Source of the DNA: Zychaea mexicana | Taxonomy: Eukaryota > Mucoromycota > Mucoromycetes > Mucorales > Lichtheimiaceae | Assembly: GCF_025766255.1 (NCBI RefSeq) | Contig: NW_026516812.1 | Coordinates: forward strand, 1 to 64,000 | DNA: 64,000 nucleotides | Reading direction: 5' to 3' | Shown here: positions 1 through 11,190 of the stretch, one piece after another | Numbering within the stretch: position 1 is the stretch's first letter | Layout of the letters: the number at the start of each line of letters is the position of its first letter | Program-made: the position numbers and the translations under genes | The notes under the pieces: generated by a model | Told to the model about the DNA's origin: nothing | The model's database searches: none | What the model saw: only the letters and a program-made list of their open reading frames with translations

Positions 1-514
1 TCAGAATCGTGCACCAGTATCATATATAACGTCTTTTGGATATGATTGATGAGAATCTGCATATGCAAAGAGGTATTATTTCGCCGCCATGCGTTGCTTA
101 TACGTTGTGTAACGGTCTCAACAAATATGTATGCAAGCAGAGAATTGTGTGGCGGAAGACGATGTGCATTTTTGTTTATTATTTTCAGCACACACGACGA
201 TAAGTCATTCAAGCTTCATCGGCTCGAGCGTAAAATATTGCTATAATACGTCCCGTCAAACAATTAAGAGCAAGCCAGTTGACCATTTGTAACCATCATT
301 GATTACATTGGGCAACGATGATCTGATAAGCAAAGAACTAGTGCTTGATGATTGTTTGTCATTTCTCAGCAATGTGCCAAAAATGGTAACTTGTCTAACC
401 AAAACAACCCGATTTTTTTCTATCAAAGTATAGCTGGAACGTTTATATACAATACAGCTCCCCAATTTTTCCTCTTTTTTTTTCTTATATAAGCGCAAAA
501 AAAAAGGTACAAAA

Positions 515-1698
515 ATGACGACATCAAATCTTTACAAGCTGTTCAATAAAAACGTAGCAGCGACGGATCATGACGAAAACAATAATACGCTTCTTAACGG
601 AAACCTACAACCGCCTCACAATGAAACCGACGATGGCATAGAATTTGGCAGCAACAACAACTACTATACGATGCAAAAGTATTATTTGGGAGCAACAACA
701 GCTACTAGAACTCTGAAGCACCATGATCGACTGTTCGTCGGTTATGGCGACGAGAAATCCGATGATACGAGCAATACTTTGGCATCAATGAGCCCTGACA
801 AAGCGATCATTTCACTTGAGCAGCGAAGAATTTTTCCTCGGGTCGATTTTGTGCGACGTTTGCCACGCGAGCTGGTGTACGAGATTTTCTGCTACATTAA
901 TTTCCTTGGTTTTGCGACATGTACCCACGTCAGTAAAGCATGGCGAGCGATTCTGATGAATGACGTTTGGGCACGACGATTTACTAGTTTCTGCTCCGCA
1001 TACCCGTTCAACAAGCTAACTCCAGAAGAGCAAAGATTAATACGTCATGGATTATCACGTGAAAGGCAACAGCGACGCGGGCAAGAGGACACTACTACTA
1101 TGGTTGTTATAAGGGCGCAGACCTATGATCGGACTCGGGCGCTCGTCGCTATGGGCAATTGTGGGTTGCATGCAGTTGGTACGGCAAAAAATGGCTCATC
1201 CTATAATAAGTACTTAGTAACATGTATAAAAATGCCGCAATAGACCTCAATGGCTCTCTGGACGATGCAGAAACAGTGGTCCGAGCAAATCAAAAGACTC
1301 TCAAGGAGCTAAATGTTTCAATTTTGATGTCGTCACCATCGTCTCTTCAATCCATGTACCCAATATTGACGGCAATAGCAAGCTCGAAGATATCGAAACT
1401 ATGTCTCACTGTCCCGTTTAACTTGAGTTCTAGTGATCGTTGTCCTGACGGTGTAGAGAACAATAGCAGTACGGTGGAAGCTCAACAGCAGCTTATGCCA
1501 CTATTAGTCGATATTCGTATCAATGGATATTCTTCCACGGAACTTAGGCTTAACGTCATTCGATTTTTTCTAACGCATTGTCCTTATATCAAATCTCTTA
1601 CTGCCCATCCAATCATACCGCGTATGCCCGACATAGAAGAAGAGTTAAATAGCATCGAGAAGCTTGCTCCAGTTTCCTTGCAAACCCTCATCGTTTAA
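515..1698 (+). CDS. F-box protein
   Basis: Probable SCF ubiquitin-ligase substrate receptor. I join two exons, 515-1178 and 1244-1698, for about 372 residues. The 65-nt intron starts GTACGG and ends GCAATAG; the splice removes an in-frame stop and gives the continuous stretch HAV-DLNGSLDDAETVVRANQ. Residues 1-100 are low-complexity and Asn/Asp-rich. The F-box lies at about 112-150 (LPRELVYEIFCYINFLGFAT, then C..VSK.WR). After it comes a Leu-rich region (TLKELNVSIL, ISKLCLTVPF, PLLVDIRING) that looks like degenerate leucine-rich repeats, as in many fungal F-box proteins. The protein ends soon after these repeats, shorter than usual, so a further 3' exon may have been missed or the gene may be truncated. 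A TATA-like TTATATAAG at about 484-492 precedes the start. The substrate is unknown. Confidence 0.75.
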
Positions 1699-3997
1699 AG
1701 AAATACTTGTATATACTCCGTATGTGCTATAGGATATCACTCTTAATATAAATCGTGTTTTGTTCTTGGGAGCTAGTTGAGATATGTATTCACGGAGAAA
1801 AAGGTCGACAGATGTACGCGACAAAGCGCTTTGACGGATATCGTTTGGTCTTGGCGATTCAAGGCATAAAGTACGTACATGCATGTACTACTACTAAGTG
1901 GAATTTTTACACAAAGCTTCTCGCCTTGCTAACGACAGGTTGTTGCCAGTTTTGCATATTCTACATGGCAAAAATATGTTTCAGAGATTTGTGCAAATGG
2001 GGTTGATATAACTATAAGCCTCAAGTGAAGTTCAAGGTTCATGTACATACTAGGCGCATTTAATTCTTTTTCTTTTCTTCTTGCACATCATTTTCTACTA
2101 CTTTTCCTCTTTGCACCGGTAAGCATATCATACACCACAAACATTTTTTTCAACGTGAAAAAAAGACGAGTGAAAAGACAGAATATAGTGGAACGACAGC
2201 AACAAGGAACAACCACTCGCTTTCGTACTCCTCCTCCTTCAGTCCCGATCGTGTCCCAACTACTGGTACCAACTATATATAACAACATCAGGGGGGTCAC
2301 AAACAACGCTCACAGGTGCAATCACTACTAGCTGCCAACCGTAAACTGACTTTGTTTGCTCAAATGTCTTACCAGTCGAGTTACTGCACAAAATCTGAAG
2401 GTTTGTGGACTTTAAAAGCTTTGTTATCTGCACTCGAGTCAGCTTGCGTTGGCGATATACAGTATGCTCATGGGTTCCGCCTGGCCGCTCTTGCTACCCT
2501 GATTATCGCTCGAATCTCCTCGCTATAATGACACCGCAAGAATTACAGTAGCCAGTTTGCATGGCTGGTAGCAGTAGTAATGAAGACGGTCGACTCTGGC
2601 AATAACAAGTTCACATTGGCGGCCGCTACCTCGTGGAAATGGACGGTTCGCCATGTTTGGTTCAAAAGGAAGATTGTAATTTTCACGCAACTGGTAAGTA
2701 CATAATAAGAACCTTGTAGTAGTCGTAGAAGTAGAGAAGTAGCAGCAGGCCTCTTAGCATAGTCGTATTTCTAGCATCACAATTATACCGTTACAAACTA
2801 AGTTGTTCAGCTTTTTGGATAAGATCACATCGATTTACTATTACTGTTTGTAAAAGGCAGGCTCTTTCACGGGCCATTAAATTCTTCAACACGTACTTCA
2901 TCAAAGGAGAGCATTATGTAACGCCGTTGATAAATTATACTAGTAGCAAGGTTAACGGGAATTCTCATTGATCACAATGATTACGAAGAAGGTTCATATA
3001 TCATAGCAATGATGCGTATGCCAAGGAGGAAGTAAACTTTCAAAGAAACTGCCGAGTTTTTCCGCATAGGCTTTCGAACGGGGTTTTTTCGATGTAAATT
3101 ATTTCTTTTATCAAGCATTGCCCTTCGTCTAACGCCTTTTTTACTCGATTTAAAATAGATCGCATTGCTCGTCAGCAAGCTACTAGAAGCGTTTGAATAA
3201 ATGCTGGAAAGCAGCAAAAAAAATTACCCACGCTGGGTAATAGAATAGGTAATGTGACCTTGTTCACAGGGTAAACATATAACCAAAAAATGATGGTAAT
3301 AGTTGGAAACGGATCTGTAGAATCCGAATACTTGGAATAATGATTCTTAGGTGATGATAGTGCCTGATCCGTAATCTGAAAGGCAAAAAAAAAAGAAGGG
3401 ACGTTTGACAGGCTCAGGGTGGGACACCGGAACAATTACTTAAAAAAGGCAGATAAGCGAAGGGTTGGACAGAAAAAAAAACACCCAATGGCCGGTTAAA
3501 AGGGGCGCGAGGTCATGCCAGTAGTAGTATGTGATCCACGGAAGGTACTGGATCTCAAAGAATCGTTGTATAACGATGATCCGAATGAAGGGGTTGTCTA
3601 TTATATCATGTGTGAAACAGGGCCATGTAATTTTCCACATTTATGGAATGTGACGCGAAATAATCTAAATGTAAAGAAAGAGACACTGTTACTAAGCATA
3701 GGAACTACTAACAACACCTGAAGATAACTTTTACTCTTACAGAAGAACATGAATACAAAAGCGTTCTCAACCAAATAAAAAAAGGGCTTTCTCGTATCAC
3801 CAGTAGTACTAGTGGGGGTTCGGCACAAAGCGAATAAAGTATCTTTTCATCGATCATTATAACTATGGCGATTTATGTTATCATATCGTGAAGATATTTG
3901 CCATTGTCAGCTTCTGAAGAGATACAAAAATATAACAGCAGAAAGAGTAGTGCTACGTTTATTGATTGACACATTGCTGACATTGGCTATTATGTAG
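1699..3997. other. Mostly unannotatable stretch with possible exon remnants
   Basis: No continuous gene could be read here. One piece, about 2608-2697, reads as an exon flanked by AG and GTAAGT (contains GGRYLVEMDG and EDCNFHATG). A short ORF at about 3515-3721 begins MPVVVCDPRKVLDLKESLYN. Both lie upstream of the Rtc4-like exon on the same strand and could belong to one diverged or decayed multi-exon gene, but I could not join them in frame with confidence. Confidence 0.3.
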
Positions 3998-4213
3998 TTG
4001 ATAGAGTACCATGATGCTGCGAATGAGCACATCCACCCCATGGATACCCCGGAATATATAGCTTCTGTTCTTGTTCCAGAGGTAGGTATGCGCCTTATTG
4101 GGGAAAATCTTGAGTCGACTGGTGAGACAGAAGAAGATTGCGAGTGCACCATTAGCCTAGCAAAAGATTACAGTCCCCTCAGCAATACGACGCTTTTCCG
4201 GCATGGAGAGTAG
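3998..4213 (+). pseudogene. Rtc4-like domain C-terminal exon (partial gene)
   Basis: The exon opens after an acceptor-like TATTATGTAG and runs to a stop codon. It reads IEYHDAANEHIHPMDTPEYI followed by SVLVPEVGMRLIGENLE and a final acidic/Ser-Leu part. The VLVPE(V/L)..RLI.E(D/N) pattern followed by an E..(C/A)..I..(S/L)..Y..L stretch resembles the end of the Rtc4-like domain (restriction of telomere capping protein 4 family). I see no N-terminal part of that domain upstream, so this is either the last exon of a diverged gene or a gene relic. The assignment rests on motif memory only. Confidence 0.35.
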
Positions 4214-4747
4214 CGTTGACTACGGCTGTTTTTAATATCCAGGCGACGATGACTCAGACAGTGAAGATTAGGGCAATCATATACTTTGATAAATATAAAG
4301 CTGAACCATACATCATCTTCTCCAACATAAACTCTATACACTTTCACTTTTTTTCTCTTTCTCCACAGTATATTCTTCTAATAAAAAAAGAAAACGAATA
4401 ATGTTTAGAAGGCAACATAATAAAAGTGGGTCTACACAAAGAATTACACTTCCACCCTTTTTTTGGTCTACGCAAGGAATTACAGATTGTAAGGAAAAAT
4501 CTGAAATTGGTGTGGGGAGAAGGTTGGTCTACCGAAGGAGTGAAGATAAGTAGCAGAGGGGACATGTGTAACGGATGTTTAAACGCCTATTTGGGAAAAA
4601 TTTGTCCCACAATTTTCCCCCCAAAAAAAAAGACGCAGAAACGGAAAAAATAAATCTTCTTTTGGTAAAATGCACTCCTTTACGTTAAAGATTCACGCGT
4701 TTATTGTACAACTATTACGTGTGTGTTTCATTCCCCCTATTGTTTGT

Positions 4748-6625
4748 CTAAAGCTTGGTAGTATGCTTATTATTAGCAGCAGCAACGGCAGCAGCCGAAG
4801 TGCCTGCCTTGCGCGCCAGGATTGCACCCAACATGAGTCCACTAAGAGGTTTTTTTTGTTGTTGACGTAAATTTTGTATGAATGAGAAAAAAAAAAGGCA
4901 TCGTCTTCCCACACACAACATCATTGTAGATTTAAAAGTATCTTGGACTCACCTCCCACCAGGGTAATTGTCGTAAAAGGCGCCACCCACAATTTCGCCT
5001 GCAGCATACAGGTTGCTGATTGGCTGGGAATGTGTGTTGAGAACAGCGGCGGTTACCGGGTCAACGCCTAAACCACCAAATGTAAACGTAATACCTAGAG
5101 AAAAGGGTTAGATGATGAACAGCTTATTGCTAGAGGAACGGGGAGCTTCGTTTCGCAACCTACCGGTAGTGATCTTGACGGCGACAAACGGAGCCTGATC
5201 GATAGACAATGCCCAGTTGGATTTAGGTAACTTGAGCTGTTTCTGAGAAGACTGAGTCGACAATCCGTCCTTGACAGCCGGATCCCATTTGACGTCCGGG
5301 TTTTCGCGTCGATGCGCCGCGACGGCATCATTGTATTCGCAAATCGTATCCACCAATGCCTGCTTGCTGGACAAGGTTGCCTTCCACGAACCCTTCTTTT
5401 GCGCAGCCAATTGCTCGGCCAATGCCTCGATCGAGTTGGCAACCACCTTGTGGACCACATGGTCCGCATACTCTTCCTCGCGCAACCACGGCAACGCCTT
5501 GGCATCAAAGATCTGGAACGCAACACTGCCGGGCTGATGCATGATTTCCTTGCCAAAGAACGCATACGTGTAGTTACGGAAATCCATGCCTTCATCGACA
5601 AACCGATGGCCGTCGCGGTTGACCATGATGCCCAAGGGATACCCGCTCTTGGTGAACTGGTTGGTCAGTACCGTGTCGCCCTTGTTGGGGTCGGTGCTGG
5701 CGTCCCAGCAGGTGGCATGACACGAGCTATATCCGCCTGCCGTTTTCGCATTCACGTCGCGCTGTGCGATCATCAAACCGTCACCGGTGTTGAAAGGCGT
5801 GCCACGGACGTGTGCCAAGTCCCAATGCTTGCCCAGATACTGTGCACGCATGGAGGGCGAGGCTTCAAATCCACCACACGTCAAAATGACCGCATGGGAC
5901 GTAATCGTCTGACACGTACCGGTGCTCTGCAAAAGTGCCTCGAGACCGAGGACCTTGTTTGTGTGTACGTCGGTCACCAAACGCGTCATGCTGGTACCGT
6001 ATTGGACAGCCACGCCATGGCGGAGCGCGGATGCGTGGTATTGCTGGATCATGCCTTTGCCACCATCCACAACGCTGAGTACCATCCCGCCCCAAAACTT
6101 GAAACGTCCGTCTACCTTGTACGCTTGACGATTGAATGACAGACGGAACTGGATGCCCACCTTGCTTAGCCAGTCGATGGTCTCGCGACTCTTGCCCACG
6201 AGGACATTGGCAAGATCTGGATCGGCACGGCCACCGGTCACGCGCATAAGGTCGTTCATAAAGTTGTCGGGCGTGTATGGGTCCATGTCAATCAGCTTGG
6301 CTGTTTCGGCATCCACGTTATGTAAAATAGGCAGGAGATCATCGAGGCCATCAAAGACCGTGCGAAATGCCCCTGTATTTTCCGTGTTGACAACAATGAG
6401 AGATAGAGTGGTTGGTACATTTTGTTACTTTGTGTGTATGCGTGGAGCGTAGTGGCAGCAGATTGTTACGTTACCTGCAGTAAAGTAGCTGTTTCCGCCC
6501 GGATAGGAAGTCTCGGTGGATTTTTCAATCAAGAGCACGCGGCCCGCACCGGCTTGCTTGGCAGCGATCGCGGCAGAATAACCAGCATTGCCACCGCCTA
6601 CAACGACAACGTCCCATTGAGCCAT
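4748..6625 (-). CDS. FAD-dependent tricarballylate dehydrogenase-like flavoprotein (fumarate reductase/succinate dehydrogenase flavoprotein family)
   Basis: Four exons (6475-6625, 5164-6372, 4953-5094, 4748-4841) give 531 residues. The N terminus carries the dinucleotide-binding motif VVVVGGGNAG at residues 6-15. It is followed by GGNSYFTAG across the first intron, an Rx-TGG substrate-domain segment, and the family signature GIMVNRDGHRFVDEGMDFRN. The C-terminal FAD part has FGGLGVDP, LYAAGEIVGGAFYDNYPGG and SGLMLGAILARKAG. This arrangement matches the TcuA (tricarballylate dehydrogenase) branch better than fumarate reductases, so a likely reaction is oxidation of tricarballylate to cis-aconitate. 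No targeting peptide is evident because the FAD motif starts at residue 6, which suggests a cytosolic enzyme. A carboxylate-type MFS transporter gene lies divergently next to it. Family membership is strong; the exact substrate is inference. The family is mainly bacterial, so ancient transfer is possible. Confidence 0.88.
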
Positions 6626-7861
6626 GTTTTGATAGATGAGTTGCTTGTTTTGTTTTGTTTTTTTTTTTGCAAAAGAAGGAAAGAGGTGATGGTTTATGCT
6701 TTCTTCCCCTGTTCGGCGCAAAGTTTTAGGGGCGTTGATTTATGCCCTTTTTTAGCCTCAAGGAGAAACGTTCCTTTTTAGGGCAAAATTTGTAACGGCG
6801 ATGGGCTTCTTTGATGATGCAGCTTCTTTGGGTGAGTGGATAGTAGTACCTTATGTTGCATGCACCTGGGCCCCCAATCATCAACAGCTTCATCCGCATT
6901 GTCCAGTAAAATCAAAAGTTGGTCAGCATTAGAGTTCCTAAACGTCCCGTTCTTTTCGCTCTTTGTTCGTGTGTAAAACAAACAAAGATTGACGTCTTAT
7001 TCGCAGAGATAATAAACTTCCCGATATATACAATAGTGGTGGTCATACCGCGGAAAGGGTTTGTTGTTTGGGGGAAGGGTGGTTCTTCGGAAAAAGAAGG
7101 GTTGTTGGAATGGAAGGACGCATGTACATATTTTAGAGATGTGGGAAAGGAAGGTAGAAAGGGTAAACACTTTTCCCTTTTTGAGTTTCCTTAGTGGCGT
7201 CATTACCCTATGAGACGGTGACAAAACGATGCAGTCGGATCAAAAGGTGTCTGTGACACACATCAACACGAGAGACAAAAAGCTTAAAGTTATGAATTCT
7301 TGCTTCTTTTGCCGAATTGTTCTTTGTTTGTGTGATGATGGCCAGCAGCTCCCACGCTATAGGCCTATACAAGCACATAGAAAAAAAAACAGTAGAGTTG
7401 GACTTGCAGATTACATGAAGGTTTCTACTTATTGCATTGTACATGTGATGGGGCTCTTTAACGGTGGAAAGCACCGTACTATGCCAAAACAACGGACTGT
7501 CCCGCTTCTTTACAGTAAAAGTGCCTAGATTGTGTACACGGTAGGATCATGTTGCAGCATGCGTACTTTGCAATCGGATCATGTATACGCTGGGAAAAAA
7601 AAACAAGATGTGCTTATTGGAAATACTTATCACACAACAGCTTGACAGTTCTTGCCCTATTTCCCCCCGCTCTAACACCAGCCTCCTCTTCTCCTTACTT
7701 TTATCTCGCTGCAATGACACGCGGGCTGGAAGGTAACCCTGGATAGATAGATACTCACGCACAGGAAACTCGCAAAACTACGAATATAAAACCGTCCAGG
7801 ATTCTTCTTTTTTCTTTTTCACTTACACACTTTCTTTTGTTCAAGAGTATATAAAAAAAAG
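6626..7861. promoter_or_regulatory. Shared divergent promoter region
   Basis: About 1.2 kb separates the start codons of the flavoprotein (minus) and the MFS transporter (plus). I see no gene in it. A TATA-like AATATAAAA at 7783-7791 is followed by a long pyrimidine-rich tract up to the transporter start at 7862, a common fungal promoter arrangement. The head-to-head layout allows shared control, but no specific operator could be identified by eye. Confidence 0.45.
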
Positions 7862-10236
7862 ATGCCGGCAAACAATGACACCAAAGAGGAGGTCACAACA
7901 CATGAAAATGGCGTCGTTCCTTCTACTACGACACAAGCCATGAAGGATGTCGAGTCAATGGGTGACGCCAAATCTACTGTTAGTCAGCATGATGAAAAGA
8001 AGCTTCTTCGGTAAATAACTACCCTGCGTTATTATGATGCATCATTCTCACGTTTTTGTTGATATTTTATTGTATCAGAAAGCTGGACTTGCGGTTGTTG
8101 CCAATCTTGTGTGGACTCTACCTATTGGGCTACTTGGATCGGTAAGAACTCTAAAGTTGATTCCATGATGATGGATTTTTTTTTCATTGACGTTGTTATG
8201 TTTCTATCATTTAAGGTCCAACATTGGTAATGCCAAACTCGGCGGCTTGTTGACTGATCTGAACTTGACGACAGATCAGTTTCAATGGTGTTTGTCCATC
8301 TTTTACTTTGGTTACGTTATCTTTGATATCCCTTCAAACATCATCATGAAACGATGGCGTCCGTCCTTTTGGCTGGCTACTCTTACTTTGTAAGCTTCTG
8401 TTGTATATACATATACATATATATATATATATATCGTGTTGACCTTGGTACTGATATATATATATATATGTATGCCTCGTATATAGTACATGGGGTATTG
8501 TCGCCATGTGTATGGCTGCCGTAAAGGATTTCGCTGGCTTACTTGTCTGTCGTCTCATGCTTGGTATTTTGGAAGCAGGTATGTACCCCATCAGTATATA
8601 CAGATGCACGCGTGTTGTATGCATGCATGCTAATAATGTAATAACGTGGCTTTTCCTGCATGCAGGTTTCTTCCCAGGTGTCCTGTAAGTTGCATTGCTG
8701 CAAGGGCAAAGAAAGAGGTTGCAGCTGGGATGGTATTTCGCGGGAAAATAACAAGGACACAAGTGATCTGGAGTTGTGGCTAACCAGTGGTCTTTTTCTA
8801 ATTCAATGCACGTTTCATTGTTAGTTTCTTCTTGTCTATTTGGTACAAGCGAAGAGAATACGGTCGGCGCGTCAGTTACTTTTGGTCATTCAGTTCCTTG
8901 GCTGGTGCATTTGGCGGTTTGATTGCTTACGGCATTGCAAAAATCCCTACGCATATCTTGAACACGTGGCAATGGCAAGTTCATGTGTATAACTAACCAC
9001 AGGCAATACCATTGATTGTACTAACGGTGCATCATCTCCAAATACAGGCTTTTCATAATTGAAGGTGCACCCTCTGTGGTACTTGCCTTGTTTGCTGCTT
9101 GGTACTTGCCCAATAACCCTGAAACCGCAAAGTTCCTTTCCACTGACGAACGTGAATTGGAAGTTTCCCGGCTTGCAACAGGTAATGCATTATCCCCCGC
9201 CTTTCAGTGCAGCATGCATTGTACTCCTCCCTCCCTCCCACCCCCCCCCCCCGGGGAATTCTATTACATACTACTACTAACACACCAGAATAATTATTAT
9301 TATTATTCTTAGATCAAGGACCTGCTAACGATCATTCGTGGTCGTGGCCCCGTGCCGTGTCTGTGTTCACCGACTACAAGACATACACATTCATGTTCAT
9401 TTACATCACTGGCACAAGTGCTCTACAAGGCGTCACCTTGTTCTTACCATCGATCATATCGGGTATGGGTCAATGGGATCGGGCCGCTTCGCAAGCCTTG
9501 ACCACACCACCTTACTTTTTGGCATTCATTCTCACTAATGTTGCTGGCTGGAGCTCTGGTAAATGTCGTTGGTGTACACCACAATCAAAAAGAGAGAAAC
9601 CCTCTTTTTTTTTGTTCAACCTTTACTCAATTATTTTCACTTTTTTAAAAAAGATCGATTCTTTGATCGTGCGTATCATATGGTTGGCATCAACTTGATC
9701 GGCATGGCTGGTTTCTTGATGCTTATGTTCATCCCCGAGGGACAAGTGGGTGTGCGTTATTTTGCTGCCTGCGTTTGCACTGTTGCTGTGGTACGTTACA
9801 CACACACACACACACACATTCCAAGATGTTACTGTATACTGTACAAATGAAGAGAAAAGCTAACAAGTGTGAATGTAATAAAAAAAAAACATAGTACGCC
9901 AATGTGCCAGTCAAGGTCGCCTGGTTCAACAATAACTTTGCCGGCTTGACCCGGCGTGCACTTGCTTCAGCGGCCATTGTTGCCATTGGTACGATTGGAG
10001 GTGCTATTGGCGGCCAGATCTACTTTGACGAACCACTTTATTTTGGTGGCAACACGATTGCATTCTGCTGTCTTGGCGCACAAACAATTGCGGATTTGGG
10101 ATTACGGTTTATGTTGGCACGCGAGAATAAGCGACGTGACAAGCTGACTCAGGAGCAAAAGGAGTATGAGATCTTCAAGCACGGCGGTGAAGAATTGGCT
10201 GGTGATCGCCATCCAGACTTTCGCTATGTACTGTAG
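7862..10236 (+). CDS. MFS transporter, anion:cation symporter (ACS) / allantoate-permease-like family
   Basis: Ten exons (7862-8010, 8079-8141, 8216-8389, 8487-8578, 8666-8684, 8825-8974, 9048-9181, 9313-9558, 9654-9790, 9895-10236) give 501 residues. The first 50 residues are hydrophilic. Then KLDLRLLPILCGLYLLGYLD enters TM1. The segment FYFGYVIFDIPSNIIMKRW is the ACS-family signature (Y..f..Psn...k...P), and RLMLGILEAGFFPGV and SIWYKRREYGRRVS are the other landmark motifs. About 12 membrane segments are expected. ACS members import organic anions such as allantoate, nicotinate, pantothenate or carboxylates. The divergent TcuA-like gene suggests a tricarboxylate-type substrate here, which is inference. 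Exon 5 is only 19 nt. The intron after exon 6 starts GCAAGT (GC-AG type); splicing there restores W-LFIIEG. The stop codon lies inside a 59-bp tandem duplication. Confidence 0.9.
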
Positions 10237-10339
10237 AGAGAAAGATCCATTGTATTTCTTACTATTATTACACATCACAACGCTATGTACTGTAGAGAGA
10301 AAGATCCATTGTATTTCTTATTATTATTACATATCACAA
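10222..10339 (+). repeat. 59-bp tandem duplication over the transporter stop codon
   Basis: Two head-to-tail copies (10222-10280 and 10281-10339) start CGCTATGTACTGTAGAGAG and differ at about two positions. The first copy contains the last codons and the stop of the MFS gene; the second lies in the 3' untranslated region and carries an untranslated copy of the same C-terminal codons and stop. Confidence 0.9.
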
Positions 10340-11190
10340 CTTGTATTATTCTCTCAAATAGCACAGCTACTACATACAGTGCTACTTTTTATAAACACAG
10401 ACTTCTTTTCCTTATCAGTACTGTAACGACTACTACATAGAAAGAGTCATGGACTACGTGGGTCTACAAAACGGCCATTCATGCAGCAGCAGACAGTGAT
10501 GACATGTCCAAAGAAGGAATAGTGGTTGCTGTTGTTGTCAATGCTTCTGATGGAACAGAGACAGTGATGGACGATGACCAATGAAAGAGAGTGAAACATT
10601 ACTTTATCACTTGCTGCTTTTGGGAAGGGCAGCAGCACCCGCAGGTTGTAAGCAACTTGTCGTATCGATACAGCAGCAAGCAGCAGCAGCAAGCAAAATG
10701 GACGTTCATATGGTAACATGAGTTTCTTTCTGCTTCCTGGCAGCGAGCAGGTCGCAACCCCAAGGACAACAGGTTATGGTCATGACATTCTCGTTGTCGT
10801 CGTCGTCGTCGTCGTCGTCGCTAGCCTTGGAAGAAGAGCCATGGTTCTGGAGGCTTACGATGTTCAATGACACCGTGTTCCATACTTGGGACTTTTGTAA
10901 TGCTACAACGACCATTGACCAAGCGCATATGAAACAAAGAATCTTTTGCTCTCTTTGTCTTTTTTTCTTTTTTCTACTCAACATCCCCAAAAAAAAAAGT
11001 AGTAGCAGTAGTTATCCTTGACACCCTCTCATCTTTTTTTTTTTCTTCTTCTTCTTCTTCTCTTTATCTTTCTTCTCACTCACACACACACACACAATCA
11101 CTCATCATCACTACTGCTTCTTTCTCTAAAACACACACATACACAATCAAGCGTACAAAAAGACAATTTTTCGCTTAGCATCCAAGTCTT
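10340..11190. other. Intergenic region / RFX 5' leader
   Basis: No convincing gene. It contains a (TCG)n tract at about 10793-10820 and pyrimidine-rich runs and a CA repeat at about 11034-11095 just upstream of the RFX start, typical of a fungal leader. Confidence 0.4.

Noticed and set aside
5312..6139. Long plus-strand open frame (275 codons) opposite the flavoprotein
   Set aside because: It is antisense to a clear enzyme exon and shows no family motifs; it is open because of the codon bias of the real gene.
10776..11021. Ser-rich plus-strand frame and Asp-rich minus-strand frame from a TCG repeat
   Set aside because: Simple-repeat translation without other protein features; region fits intergenic/leader DNA.
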